NCBI GenBank assembly: GCA_977006965.1
Contig: OZ345356.1
Location: 1,364,001 to 1,428,000, forward strand
Direction: 5' to 3'
Length of the DNA stretch: 64,000 nt
Source of the DNA: Phymatolithon calcareum
Taxonomy: Eukaryota; Rhodophyta; Florideophyceae; Hapalidiales
Program-made: the position numbers and the translations under genes
Notes under the pieces: model-generated
Told to the model about the DNA's origin: nothing
Databases searched by the model: none
Seen by the model: the letters and a program-made list of their open reading frames with translations, nothing else
In this document: positions 19,420 to 30,540 of the stretch, piece by piece
Layout of the letters: each line of letters starts with the position of its first letter
Numbering within the stretch: the stretch's first letter is position 1

Positions 19420-22066
19420 AAAGGCAAAAAATCTGGTCTTGAAGCCGACGAAGAAGAGCTAAAAGCCGTTAAGAAGAAGAAGAAGTGGAGATTTTTATTA
19501 TAGTGTTACCAACGCATCTGCAGACGCTTGGGGCAACACTTCTGATGAGCCACGAGGACTCAACTCAGAGCCCAGAGGCTCCATTTCGCATAAAAACGGC
19601 TATAGTCAGCAAAATTAGAAAACCTACCTCTGATCTCAACGGAGAGATCTCGAGGGGGAAAATCATTTCTCTTCAATGGCCACGCAGAGCATCGTATACC
19701 TCTGGCTTAGAGCCTCGAGGGGGAAAAATATTCCACTGTCTTGAGTCGCGGGTTTCATGTTTCGAGAGTGGCTTTGGCCGCCTGATACATGGCAAGTATT
19801 TCGTCGAGTGCCCTCCTTGTAAAAGCACTTTCTTCATATGATAGCTTGTCTTTTGATAGGCCTGACTTGAGATCTTCGATAGCATCCTTTCCAGTTTGTC
19901 CAGTTAGGTCTATGAGCTCTAAAAGCCGTTAAGCTGCACATCAAGAAAAAGATACGGAAATCGCAAAGCGAGCAATTCGAGTCATTTGTAAAAGGAATTG
20001 AAGAGAAGGGCCCCGAGGAAGCGGCAAATGTCACAAGCAAGATCATAAAATGCAAGTATGGAAGAATTGGAAAAAACAGAGCAACAGGAGCTCCCATGCA
20101 TCCAAACGAATTCTCGGCCTGCATCTCAAATGTATGCAAAGCTGAAAAGGACTGGAATGTGAAACTAGAAGGATTTACGGTGAACAGAGCAATGAGTAGG
20201 CATCTGAAAAGAGCTTTCAATAGGGCCTCAAAAGGAAGGCGGTTGGTCCAGACGGCTTAGCGGTTGAGATGTTACATGCTAACATGGAAGTATGCTTTGG
20301 CCTGATATTGGCTATATGGGAGACATGTGGCCGACTGAAATGCCTCCCACGCCAATGGAGAAAAGCAACACTTATTCCCTTATACAAGAAAGGACCAGCG
20401 CACATTGCGGCAAACTGCCGACCCATTTCTTTACTAAGCCAAGCCAGGAAGATTGCCGACTCAGCACTCGACTCTCACACTAGAGACCACTACCGTTTCA
20501 ACAAGGCACAACTTAGTTTCCGGAGGATAAGAGCACGTACCTGGCCATACTCCGGGCAAACAATACTCTGAGAAGTGGACATCCTTATGTTGCAGTCCTC
20601 GACCTATCGGCTGCCTAAGATAGTGTCCCAAGGGACATCCTCATGGAGCGTCTGACCACCAAATTACCACTGCATATTACTCGGATGGTAGCCTGCTTGC
20701 TGAAGCCGTCGTGGATCACATCCACAGGGGACGAATCAAAAACATAGTGCAATCTCGACAGAGGTGTCCCACAAGTTTCTCCATTAAGCCCGTGCCTTTA
20801 TATTATATTCATGGATAAGTTTGCCGAAGCCGCTGGAAAAGTTACAGGAACTGTCTCCGAGCAGCCAGTTCAGTTATTTGCGGACGATGCGCTTCTACAG
20901 GCCAAGAATGCGAAAGGTTTACGAAGGCTACTGGACATAGCCACGGAGTGGGCAGACGAAAATTCTATGGCATGGAACACAAAGCCAGGAAAGAGCGAGA
21001 TACCTAAATACAAGGGACTTCCGAAACGCACCTCTCACATTGCGGGTCGAGTTCTTCATCAAACATGGAGGATCTCGTATCTCGGGATAAGCATGAACCA
21101 CAAAGACGTAACGGACGACATGGCGTTATCAAGAGTAAGAAATGCAGTGGGGTGCATACACAAACTGCGGGATATCGGAGTCAACGTTTGAGGCTTTCAG
21201 CCTGTGAGATGCATTAGAATCTTCAAGTCGCTTATTTTACGAGAGTGGGAGTATTCACTCCACGTGACGCCCCTGACAAAGCGATTACAATCAGCAATCG
21301 AATCTGCAGAAGGTTTATTCTTCAAGAATGTTTTTGGGACATATGCAAGGAGAGGCTTTGGGAGCTCTCAAAATAAAATCATCAAATCCCCCAACACCGC
21401 AATGGTAGAATGCAAGTTCTGTGCCGACTAGAACCATCAGTCTTGAGGAGAAGACACCAAGCAGAAAGGTTCTCTGTGAGTCTAGTGAGACAAAAGAAGC
21501 GCCTCGATGAGGCAGATGAGTATTCTGGGAGAGATGAAGACATTAAGGAGGCAAACAAGGAGACAGAGTGCCTCAAGAAATATCAAGATCTTCAGCAAGC
21601 TCTCGATAAAGCGGCGGAGGGCTCAGTCTCAAAGAAAGGGCGACGAACAGAAATAATTCAGTTATGCGCAAAGGAAGAAGAGAGAAGATCGATCGAGATA
21701 CCAACAGATTCGAACAATCTACCGGTGGTTCTCCGCGTAAGAGAAAGTTCTACACGGTTGCGATGCATACGGCTGATATTCAACAGAGCACCTCTTTGGA
21801 GAAAATCAGTACTAGGTGCAAACTTTGGTGTCACAGCCGTGATTGAGATGGTCACGCTCCAACGCATTCTATCTTCATCTAAGATTAGTCCTGAAATTGA
21901 ATATGAATTTATGCGACTCACTAGAGCACTTGTTCAGAGAGAAATACGAATCAAGGATATACTGAACAGTCAAACTATGTTAGCTTAGAAAATCGTGCGA
22001 AAGCGGCCCTGTTACTCTTGAAGAGAAACCTTGGGAGCTTTTAAAATAAAGCAACACATATCCTAT
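19420..22066 (+). mobile_element. LINE B copy (ORF2 part), frameshifted, with nested LINE E tail
   Basis: A non-LTR retrotransposon whose ORF2 is broken into several frames. Visible are VGPDGLAVEMLH and LIPLYKKGPAHIAANCRPISLLS (RT fingers), LFADDALLQAKNAKGLRRLLD (RT catalytic motif with the two aspartates, about 20873-20930) and YLGISMNH. A C-terminal region at 21410-21988 ends ILNSQTMLA. The 3' UTR ends at about 22066 with AAAATAAAGCAACACATATCC. Sequence upstream of the nested insert (19420-19473) and after it (19934 on) forms one coding stretch. Truncated pieces of this family lie at 12.45-13.1, 16.3-16.7 and, more diverged, 32.8-33.6 kb. Confidence 0.85.
19456..19933 (-). mobile_element. 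LINE E 3' end inserted in LINE B, with target duplication
   Basis: The insert 19913-19474 (minus strand) starts with the end of an ORF (KLSYEESAFTRRALDEILA..., stop near 19757), followed by a 3' UTR in which a CCCCCTCGAG block occurs twice, then AATAAAAATCTCCAC and CTT repeats. Flanks are GAGCTAAAAGCCGTTAAG (19456-19473) and the same with a CT insertion (19914-19933). Shorter copies of the same tail are at 16.45, 28.16, 34.16 and 52.86 kb. They were probably made by a LINE whose body is not in this window. Confidence 0.75.
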
Positions 22067-22122
22067 TTACTAATATACTCACTTCGCACATCTGCACTTA
22101 TGATATGTCCATTACAGCGCCC

Positions 22123-23520
22123 AGGGGCGACTTTATTTTATGGGATGGATTTCTGTTTTATTGAAGCTCCCTTAGTCAATTATTATTGCACCTGAGAGAC
22201 TTTTCGTTGCGCTACAATCCTTCGCTTACGTTTTCATTTTGATTTCGGACATTTTCTTTGGACGGTATTAACTGCTATTTCCATCATCTCTTTTTGAATA
22301 TCGGAAAGTCCTTGCTTGGGCATTAAGTTTGAGATAACTGTGAGAGCTTCATCGAGTTCGGAATCTTCGTTTCTTGCTTGTTCTTGCCAGGGATATGGGA
22401 AGCGGTGAAATAACCAGTGCGTGCAAAGAAGCCTGTGCTTCTCTTTTTTGAGGGTGAGGAATGGTGGTAGTTCGTTCTTGATGGGCTGAGGAGGGCGCCG
22501 GCCGTCCCGTCCTGTGGCTTTCGAAGGGAGACATGCTTCCCATTCTTCTTTTGCGTTCTTCAGCGTTCTTGCGTTTACGCTTGTCGTAGCGTCTAGGGTG
22601 CGTGCAAATTCCTCTGTTGAGGTACAGAGAAGAGCTTTGTGAAGCATATCGTTTGTCGTGTTCAATAATTCCAGTCGTGTTGTGCCCTTGGTAAGCTCAA
22701 GTGCCTGTTTTCTTCGACATTTCTGTGCTGTTATGAACTTGGAGCTCAAATGCGCTTGGCGTAGTTGAATGGATTGCAGACGGCATATTCCTCGAAAGCG
22801 GGCCTGCATATTCTTGCACCAGGTTCCGAACATTCTAGAGAACAGGATACTCTCTAGGGCGTCCTGTGCGCGAAGGATGTTACGCGTCAGATCTGCGAAC
22901 GGGAGAATATACTCCGTCATTGGACGGACGAGCGCTTTATATAGTCTTAAGCATGTCGAGGGTGCGAACCCTTTTCCGTGGAGTCCGATGTTTCCTAGAA
23001 CCATCAGTCGATTCTGTGCAGCATCTATTCTGGAAAGCGTAGAGGTTTCTGTTACGCCGTTCGAAGATATGGAGATGCCCAGGTATGTAGTTTCAGACAC
23101 AGTCTCGATACCTTTTCTTGCAAGAACGAATTTGAAGCTTTCGTTTGCACCATTGGGAGTTATGACGCAACTCTTCCCGACCTTTGTATTCCAGACTATC
23201 TCGGTAGAGGCGACCCAGTCCTAGGCAATGTCCAGGAGCAATTGAAGCCCTATTGAGGAAAAAGCGCGAAGTATGACGTCATCCGCGAGAAACGTGGCCG
23301 GGATTTTAGAATAATGAAACAGAATTCTTGACAAGCTCTCAGCAAGAACGTCCATGAAGATATTATATAGCGCCGGTAATAGTGGTGATCCTTGTTGGAC
23401 CCCTTTGTTGATTACAAACCGATTATTTCGGTCGTCCGTAGGACTATAGATCATGCTAGGTTGGAGAAAGTACATAACCCATGAGACCAGTTGATGACAG
23501 AAGGAGTGTAGAGCACTTTT
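22123..23520 (-). mobile_element. LINE C, 5'-truncated, RT to 3' end
   Basis: On the minus strand 23475-23221 encodes INKGVQQGSPLLPALYNIFMD and FLADDVILRA, the RT palm with its catalytic aspartates. A frame change follows and 23100-22234 encodes YLGISISSNGVTE, the thumb and a C-terminal region ending QRKCPKSK. The 3' UTR ends near 22123 with AATAAAACAGAAATCCATCC. The 5' boundary is uncertain. A 3' piece is found at 26.64-26.83 kb and an internal piece at 32.7-32.8 kb. Confidence 0.8.
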
Positions 23521-23730
23521 CGTAATTCTGATCTTGAAAAAGAATCGCCTACAAAGATGGACAATTATCTCGAAAAGGACTCGTTTAATTTCTTATCGCC
23601 TCACTCAAAGTTTCGAATGGTTGTAGACTACCACAGGAATACTGCAAATTTGGTAAAATCGAACGTCTACGTGGCAAAAAAGTTCGCGGCGCGAGACCAA
23701 AAGTTTTTTAAAATCGGCAAAGGAACAGCC
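23521..23730. other. no gene recognised
   Basis: AT-rich spacer between LINE C and a TIR element; a 68-codon ORF here has no recognisable features. Confidence 0.3.
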
Positions 23731-24982
23731 GGGGGTTGCGGGAAAATTCGAAATATCGAATAATTTGGTACCATTGATGAACAAAAATTTTATGGCAAGT
23801 GTGCCAGTATTTGCGATTGGGGCTCGCTCTTTTTCATAATGATAACACAAATTTTTAGTCATCTTCATTGCGTTGCATATTAAAGACATTTTTTGATGCA
23901 GCAGTTTAGTCAGTTGCTTCAATTCGGACGGATTGAAATGCACGCAAGCTGTACTGTACTGTAACCCTGTGCCCTTTTTGGACAGAGAAATGATACGTAT
24001 TACAGTCAGATGCAGTGATGTTCAAACTTAGGCATGCGTCAGTACATTCCGACATTCCATTGCACAATTGCTTGGTTGTTAAAACACTCAATAGACTTAA
24101 TCGTTCAATAGAGCAAAAATTCGCCAAACTTTCGGCGAACAGTCGGGAAACGTTCGGCGAACGTTCGGCTGTTTCGTTGCTGAAGTTCTAATTTGTAAAT
24201 TTTTAATGAGCTCCCACTCGTGAGTTCGCGAGACAGCCGAACAGTTTACCGCGAATCTTTATCACGCATAGCTTGTAGAACATACTACATCACAGCGATC
24301 TGGAAAATGTTCATGCTTTCTACAAAAGTTCGGTAGGTAAAATTTCGAAAAAGCGCTGTATTGCCGAACGTTCGGCAACTTTGACCAGCCAATTCTTGCC
24401 GTTCGATTGATCGAGCTTTTTTATTGAACCGAAGGTTTGAATACCTTGGTCATTGCTACCATAATTCGTGTCCATTTGCGCATAAAGTTATAGAACTGGC
24501 GAGAATTCGGCAAGCGAAGTTTAAAGAAAGCGAACATTCGAGGCAACTAAGTTCGTTGAAGCTGTCTATGAAGACATTTTGAGAAACAAATAGAACTTAC
24601 ATCAGTAGTGCAATACGGCACTGCACAGCAGTTGCAATTGGAACTGCACCAAAACGTTTTTGAGGCAAACAACGAATTTTAAGCTGGCTTTCACCTCTCA
24701 ATCTTTGATTAGTCAGGCCCACTGCATTGCGGATCACATGATGTGATCTGCACGGTGATCATCATGATGATCACCCATTATATTTGACAAATGTGTCGAG
24801 TATGATAAGCATCACCTTTCAGAAACCTGCCGTGTCAAAAGCATTAGATCGCTATCAATGAAATGTTTTTACAACTTTTATCAAATGTGCATCGTGAGGT
24901 TTTCTGATTAATTCGCCTATGGCCAATACTGCAAGTGCAGATTTCAAAAAAATTCGGACTTTCGAATTTTCCCGCAACCCCC
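23731..24982. mobile_element. non-autonomous TIR DNA element of the same family as the DDE transposase at 51.6 kb
   Basis: The first and last 23 bases (23731-23753 and 24960-24982) are perfect inverted repeats starting GGGGGTTGCGGGAAAATTCG. The same terminus closes the element carrying the DDE transposase at 52546-52567. Inside are clustered copies of GTTCGGCGAACG-like motifs (24120-24175, 24360-24385); related motifs flank the transposase at 50.94-51.21 kb. No coding region. A target duplication is not obvious. Palindromes at 24733-24772 (GATCACATGATGTGATC, GGTGATCATCATGATGATCA) are also inside. Confidence 0.75.
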
Positions 24983-25111
24983 CGAGAAATATAGTTAAAT
25001 TCACGTTGCTCCCGGAGGAGAAGCTGAAACTGTTCGAAGGAAACACAGTAAGCTTTTTTCTGTAAATGATTGATTAGAGCCGAACATTGGAAACTTTTGC
25101 TGACTTCAAGA

Positions 25112-26267
25112 CCGGTCTATACCGCAGCAAAATGTTTTTGCTTGTCGGTGTAATTCAAGTAATGAAATATTATTGGGCTATTCTCGCAAGAGGTGTAATG
25201 TGAACTGCACGGCGCTGCACGGTGCGGGCATGGCAAATTCGCGTAACCGTTCGCCGGCAAAAAAATTGGTTCGGCAATTTGCTGCAATATGGCGCGTATA
25301 TAGCCTCCCGCCAATTTTTCAACCAGGAGACCCTGTGAAAGTGCTTGTACTCGACGGACATCGTTCTTCATGGCCTCGTCAAATTTTAGACGCCGAGCTC
25401 TTCTGTCGACACTGCTGCTGCTTGTATTGTCCAGCTACGATGACATAAAAACCGTCGAACATCTGCTGACTGTCCCTGCGCACTCCCTTCCACGAGAACG
25501 GAAACCATCAAAGCGTAGACGGCGCGTCTCGTTTTCAGCAGTGACTTGCTGCGTATCAGACGCACAGTTTCGTCGCGCTTTTCGAATGACTCGAAATCCT
25601 TCGACAAACTGCTTCTCTTACTACTTCCTCGGTAAGCCCAATGACTCTGATGAACTCGCAGCTCTGCCACGCGGATCTCCGGTCTGTGCTGCAATCATTG
25701 CACGGTCTTGATGTACGACTCTAGTAGTAGTCTCAGAGGGTGCTCTTGAAGCGACGCCAGAGTCGGTACGATCCCTGCACCCGAGCTTCGTAGCGCTCAA
25801 AGTAGGTTCTTGGTTGCTGTCCTGTTGATCGCCGTTAAGCGCGGTGCCCGCCAGGAGGACGATCTCATGCCGCGCATTTGGGTTTAGCGTTGATGTAGGA
25901 GAGGAACCTGATGAGTGATTGCCATGAAGAACGGAGGGTGGCGTCATTTCTGTGCCGCACTGCAACAGTTCCAAGATTTCGCAATATTGGGTTGTTGTCG
26001 AACTTCATCGAGGAAGAAGACTAGGACTGAAACTTGGACTGAAACTTGGACTGCTGCGATAACGGTCAGTTTCCTCCTACAAAGAAAGCCAGAACGGTCA
26101 AGTAATACCTCCAGTACAATGTCGTACTCAAGGCCAAATATTGCGGCAAATTTTGTGACGGGCAACCAGCATTTGGTGTATAGACACATGTAGCAATTTT
26201 ACCCGATATAATAGTTCCGTACTGGAAGCAAGAAACGGGCAAACAAACTTGCTGCGGTATAGACCGG
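25112..26267. mobile_element. TIR element with a Harbinger-like N-terminal ORF (tentative)
   Basis: GGTCTATACCGCAGCAA at about 25114 and its reverse complement TTGCTGCGGTATAGACC at about 26247 mark inverted ends 1.15 kb apart. Inside, a plus-strand ORF at 25370-25711 begins MASSNFRRRALLSTLLLLVL and continues with RRRVSFSAVTCCVSDAQFRRAFRM, which recalls the region before the DDE domain in Harbinger-type transposases. No DDE domain is present, so it would be internally deleted. ACTTGGACTGAA is repeated in tandem near 26021-26055. Family assignment is a guess. Confidence 0.4.
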
Positions 26268-26449
26268 CCCTCATACTTGAAATGTTTCAATTCTTTTTAC
26301 TCATTTTCTTGAAAACTGGATGCAGTCCCGTCGGTGCAAACGACATAATTAAAATTTTCATCCAGTTTATGAGCATTGTTTTGGCCAGTGAGAGCGCTTC
26401 AAAGATGGGGAAGTAGGCCCTTAGAAGTTCGCAATCACTATCTCCAGAA

Positions 26450-26590
26450 TCATTTGCCATTTTACTGCTATAGCTTTTTTCCAGCTTCGGATGCGCATCC
26501 AGCATTAGTTATTATATAACACGTTGCTTACGAAATTACATATCAGTAATCTAGAATTGCATACCTCCCTAAAGAATCTTGACAAGAGCA
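26450..26590 (+). repeat. dispersed repeat, copy 1 (partner at 35925-36070)
   Basis: About 140 bases, including GCATCCAGCATT, AAATTACATATCAGTAATCT and AGAATTGCAT, recur in the same orientation at 35925-36070 with roughly one difference per ten bases. No ends typical of a transposon were found. Confidence 0.7.
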
Positions 26591-26639
26591 AACAAGAAAC
26601 CAATATTCCGAACTAGATAAAGCACGCCAGGATATTACA

Positions 26640-26833
26640 AACTTAAAGCCCAAGCAACGACTTTCCGATATTTAAAATGAAATGCTGGAAATGGCAGTTG
26701 ATACTGTCCGAAGAAAATGTCCGAAAACAACTACTTAAATGAGAACGTAAGCGAAGGATTGTAGCTCAACGAAAAGTCTCTCAGGTGCAATGATAATTGA
26801 CTAAGGGAGCTTCAATAAAACAGAAATCCATCC
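26640..26833 (+). mobile_element. LINE C 3' end, 5'-truncated
   Basis: CAACGACTTTCCGATATTTA, AGAAAATGTCCGAAAACAAC and the 3' UTR (AACGTAAGCGAAGGATTGTA ... CAATAAAACAGAAATCCATC) match the LINE C copy at 22.1-22.3 kb. The tail is a short ATCC repeat. It abuts the broken CAP gene. Confidence 0.85.
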
Positions 26834-27200
26834 ATCCATACCACAAGTTCTCCCCTCGCCCTTCCCAGCCGCTGTGCCGAAGTTCGGTCCCCTTCGCGAT
26901 CACATTCGCCCACGATCTCGCCGTCCTCTCTAGATTGGTTGACCACCTAAACGGATGGATGCGGTACTTGTTATGTGCACGGAGGATTTCATCAGTGGAT
27001 GCTGACGCCAACTGTGCAGAAGGGGATGACAGGACGTTCTCCATGAAGACAGAGTCGTCGCTGAAGCTGGACATTGTGTGCTTCATTTTCACAATTTCTT
27101 CTTCGGAACGGATTATTTCAGGCGATAAAGGCTTGGATAAAGAGTGCACTGCGACAGCTGTTGCGACAGTGAACACGGTATATAGACGTATTTTCTCCAT
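26834..27200 (-). pseudogene. CAP/PR-1-like secreted protein gene, 3' half removed by LINE C
   Basis: The ATG at 27200 starts a signal peptide (MEKIRLYTVFTVATAVAVHS). After a linker, residues ~70 on read EILRAHNKYR, PFRWSTNLERTARSWANVIA and ELRHSGWEGRGENLWYG. These are the first half of a CAP (SCP/TAPS) domain, with the conserved LRAHNKYR histidine and the H-S-x-x-x-x-GENL segment. The second half of the domain (the second conserved His/Glu region and cysteines) is missing. The frame runs into LINE C 3' sequence and stops at 26781. CAP proteins are secreted and often bind lipids or act in defence. The AGGCAGAGTTGG leader with TATAAGG near 27305 may be the promoter. Sequence beyond the LINE piece is not CAP, so the locus is truncated, not merely interrupted. 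Confidence 0.8.
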
Positions 27201-27920
27201 GTCCGCGAACTATGCTTATTGCCAGGAAATGCAAGGTTGGGATGAAAGACGGTTAGCTGGCAACTTGAGGAGGTTGACTCAAAGTTCAACCTCCAACTCT
27301 GCCTTATATCCAGATTTTGACGCTCGAGGAGAACAAACACATTGCTTTGCAATATGCTTTTCTCGGGGCATTTGTCCACAAATAGGGGTCTTTGCCATCA
27401 TTTACTCGGACATTAAGTCTGAGTGATTTTTCAATGTATTTAAAGCACCAGAATGTGAATATAACTCAAACCAGATGACATAGGATCAGTTTGCTCTCAG
27501 AAGTACATTCATAATTACCTACAATGCATGTCTGTACGCGGTAAACAACAATGCGAACTAGCCTAATGTAATAGTAAACGTCCCTGCACAGTTTTTCTTC
27601 AACAAAGTACCATAAGTGAGTTTTTTTTGAGCAAAGTTTATTTAAAAGCGCCACAGACTTCCGAAGATATGGGCAAGGCTTCCTCAGTTGCTTACGAAAA
27701 CGCACCGCCAGAGGGGCGGGCGGAAAAACTGAGGATCTCAGATATCCCATCTAAATTGCAGAACTCCTGTATTGCTCGCCGTAGACGACCCCGGGTAGCG
27801 AGGCGTCATTGTGTGTTCATTGCGCCACATTTTGCAGCTCGGTGATCAGTGCTCCGAGCTCGTTTGACGGCTGATCCGATAGCATGTCGTAACCGCGCAT
27901 GGCACGTGGCGCGGTACTCG
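27201..27920. other. upstream of the CAP gene; no further gene recognised
   Basis: A TATA-like TATATCC/GGATATAAGG is present near 27305-27312 (minus strand). ORFs at 27627-27845 and on the minus strand at 27750-27466 have no recognisable domain. Confidence 0.35.
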
Positions 27921-28520
27921 CGTAAGTCCCTATTGATTAAGGGCGTTGACATCGTCTCTATAGACGCTCTGCCGGCAGCCGCATACGGCTGGTATTTTAG
28001 GTATTCTCCGGAAACCGACTTCTTGCTCGGTGTTGCACGTCTTCTCCACTTCCGCCGCCGTGCTCGCTCCTCTGCTGTTTGCTCCGCGCAACGTATCCTC
28101 TCATGGGTGTCACGAAGGCTTCTGCGTAGCTCCTGCCAGTGCGCCTGCGTCCTGTTAAAGAAGAAGAAGAAAGGTAGATTTTTATTTAAAAGTTACCGAC
28201 GCATCTGCTGACGCTCGGGGCAACTTTCCTAAGGCCAAGGGGTTTTGACTAGATTCTGTCCTGCAGGGGTTTTCTTTTCTTGTTGGTGTAACACGATTCA
28301 GTGGACTACAAAAACCCACCTCTGGTCTCCTTCGGGACCTCGAGGGGGAAAGTTACTCCCCTGTCCTGTGACACGCTGTAATGCTTCCTGTCAAAGCAGT
28401 CTTTTTTTCACACATTGTTTGGTTGACGCCTAGCTGTCTTCGATTACAGCAGCCCCTCGCGGGGATCGGCTTTACGCGGCACTTGAACTAGCTCGCGCTC
28501 GGAGCAATTGCACAAAGGAA
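27921..28520 (+). repeat. direct repeat X, copy 1 (partner at 30157-30540), with LINE E tail inside
   Basis: GTCCCTAT...GGGCGTTGACATCGTC to CAATTGCACAAAGGAAA matches 30157-30540. The match is interrupted only by the LINE E tail at 28161-28385 here and by a local duplication (GAAACCGA...TTCTTTCTCG) in copy 2. The two copies flank the LINE D reverse transcriptase. They may be 5' regions of two head-to-tail LINE D copies. Confidence 0.7.
28150..28396 (-). mobile_element. LINE E tail (225 bp) with 11-bp target duplication
   Basis: The insert 28161-28385 carries, on the minus strand, the CCCCCTCGAGG block, CCCCTTGGCCTTAGGAAAG, AAATAAAAATCTACC and CTT repeats. Flanks are TCCTGTTAAAG (28150-28160) and TCCTGTCAAAG (28386-28396). 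The empty site is seen in repeat copy 2 at about 30412 (TCCTGTCAAAG). Confidence 0.9.
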
Positions 28521-28525
28521 ATAAC

Positions 28526-30156
28526 TGAGCATTGCACGCAGCGTGGTACTTACGTATGCACACAGGCTGGCTTCCGAAAAACCCGTGGATGCCGCGACAA
28601 TACGTGCATTTTAGCATGGACAGTGGAACGGCTGCTCGAAGAAGGGCGTACGGCATCGATTACATACATCGACTTCAGACCGGCATTTGACTCCATCGAC
28701 CATGATTTTCTTATGTCATCTCTGCGCGCCTACGCCTGTCCTGAAAAATACGTTCGGCTGGTATCGCTCATGTACTCAATGGCAAGCGTCACAGTTCGAG
28801 CTCAGCTTCGTGGCGGATCACAGGTTTTCTCAAGGAAAGTTCGTATAGAGCGAGGAGTTCTTCAAGGAGACATAATAAGTCCTCTCTGCTTCATTATAGC
28901 CCTCGACAGAATATTCCGAAGACACAACCCCGCCTCTGCCGGCATCTCTCTCACGAGTACACTCCGAATCGACAAACTCGAATACGCTGACGACGTCGCC
29001 TTTCTGGACGATAATCCTGAGACTGCTCACCAGCGGCTCTCACTAATAAGCCCAGCAGCGAGCTCCGAGGGAGGGCTATACATTGCCGCCCGTAAGAGTT
29101 TCGTGCAGCACATTTGGAAGTCAACGAGAGTAGCACGCACAACGGAAGAAGACGTGGAAGCAATGGACTTCAAGTTCAAGTGCAACACCTGCGAAAGAAA
29201 ATTTCCGTACGCAAACTCTTTAGAGACACACCGTCGCTTACACTGCAGAACGCCCCCAGAAGCTACGAGGACTGATCCATTATCATGTCCGCCCGTTGGA
29301 GCTAAAGTTGCCATGAGAAAACTGGACGATCTCGGAAGGTTCGACTGGACATGAGCACCATCGTGCGGATAAATGACAGGGCCAAAATGCTCGTCTCAGT
29401 CGAATACTTTGACGTCGAGCGAGTCGAAGCTCTTCGACTCACAGAGGAGGAGTGGGGTCTTGTGTCACCCCCCGCTCGGAGGATCGCGTCCCGTGCAGGA
29501 TCTCTCGCAGACAAGCTGGTGAAAGCAGTAAAACGGAAAGCAGCACAGAACAAACTGGAGCACGTACAGCTAGACGCCGACGACCTGGGAAATACCCTGC
29601 ATTTCAAGTATCTTGGAGTAATGCAATCGGCAGACGGAGACCATCTCGTTCCTGTCAACCACCGCGTCGAAATCGCTTGGTCTCGCTATCGAGAACTCAA
29701 ACGGGTTCTGACGAGCGGAAAATTGCCCACAGGTCTACGACTTCGTCTTTTTGGTTCTTCTGTTCTATCCACGCTCTTATATGGCTGCGAATCATGGAAA
29801 TTGACGGAAAAAGTGCTGAAGAAACTCAAGTCAACAAGTGCCAAGATGCTCTCGAGAATCTCGAAAAGGCCAATTGCCGATGAGGCCAGGACACCCACCA
29901 TAGACGTGATAATGCGAGCCAGAGACCTTCGTTGGAACTGGCTTGGTCACATTCTTAGAATGGACGAGCGCCGCCTGGTCCGCCAGGTGCTGATTCAATG
30001 CGTCAGACCAACACCTGAATCAATCTTTGGTGACCTACCTAGCCTAGACGTCCAAACCGCAGTCCAGCTCGCTAGCAATAGAATAGAGTGGAAAAAACTC
30101 AGACCCTCGAATCGCTGCTAGACTCATTAGGGGAAAAGGCAAAATGAATGAATGAA
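28526..30156 (+). mobile_element. LINE D: reverse transcriptase with an internal C2H2 finger
   Basis: The frame beginning near 28526 reads QAGFRKTRGC, then 28623-29354 gives TYIDFRPAFDSIDH (RT motif A with the first aspartate), RGVLQGDIISPLCFI and KLEYADDVAFL (motif C, catalytic DD). After the palm a C2H2 finger (KCNTCERKFPYANSLETHRR) lies at about 29180-29240. A stop or frame change precedes 29351-30121, which encodes FKYLGVMQSADGDH, LSTLLYGCESWKLT and LRWNWLGHILRMDERR, the usual C-terminal end of such elements. The 3' end is a TGAA repeat (30144-30156). No endonuclease domain is present, so the copy is 5'-truncated. Confidence 0.8.
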
Positions 30157-30540
30157 CGTATGTCCCTATCGAGTAGAGGCGTTGACATCGTCACTATAGA
30201 TGATTTTGCGGTAGCAGCATACCGCTTATCTTGAAACCGAGTTCTTTCTCGCTGTTTCAGGTCTTCTTTTGAGACCGACTTCTTCCTCGATGTTGCAAGT
30301 CTTCTCCATTCCCGGTGCCGTGCTCGTTTCTTGGTTGTTTGATTTGCGTCGCGTGGCCTCGCATGGATGTCACGAAAGCTTCTGCGTTGCTCCTGCCAGT
30401 GCGCCTGCTTCCTGTCAAAGCAGTCTTTTTTTACACATTGGTTGGTTGACGCCTAGCTGTCTCCGGTTACAGCAGCCCCTCGCGGGGATCGGCCTTGCGC
30501 GGCACTTGGCTTGGTTCGCGCGCGGGGCAATTGCCCAAGG
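30157..30540 (+). repeat. direct repeat X, copy 2
   Basis: See copy 1 at 27921-28520. The 219-codon ORF that spans this repeat (30269-30928) is not conserved in copy 1 and has no domain, so I do not call it a gene. Confidence 0.7.

Noticed and set aside
27921-30540. Interpretation of repeat X as LTRs of a retrovirus-like element
   Set aside because: No TG...CA ends, no primer site, and the enclosed RT is of LINE type without integrase or protease.
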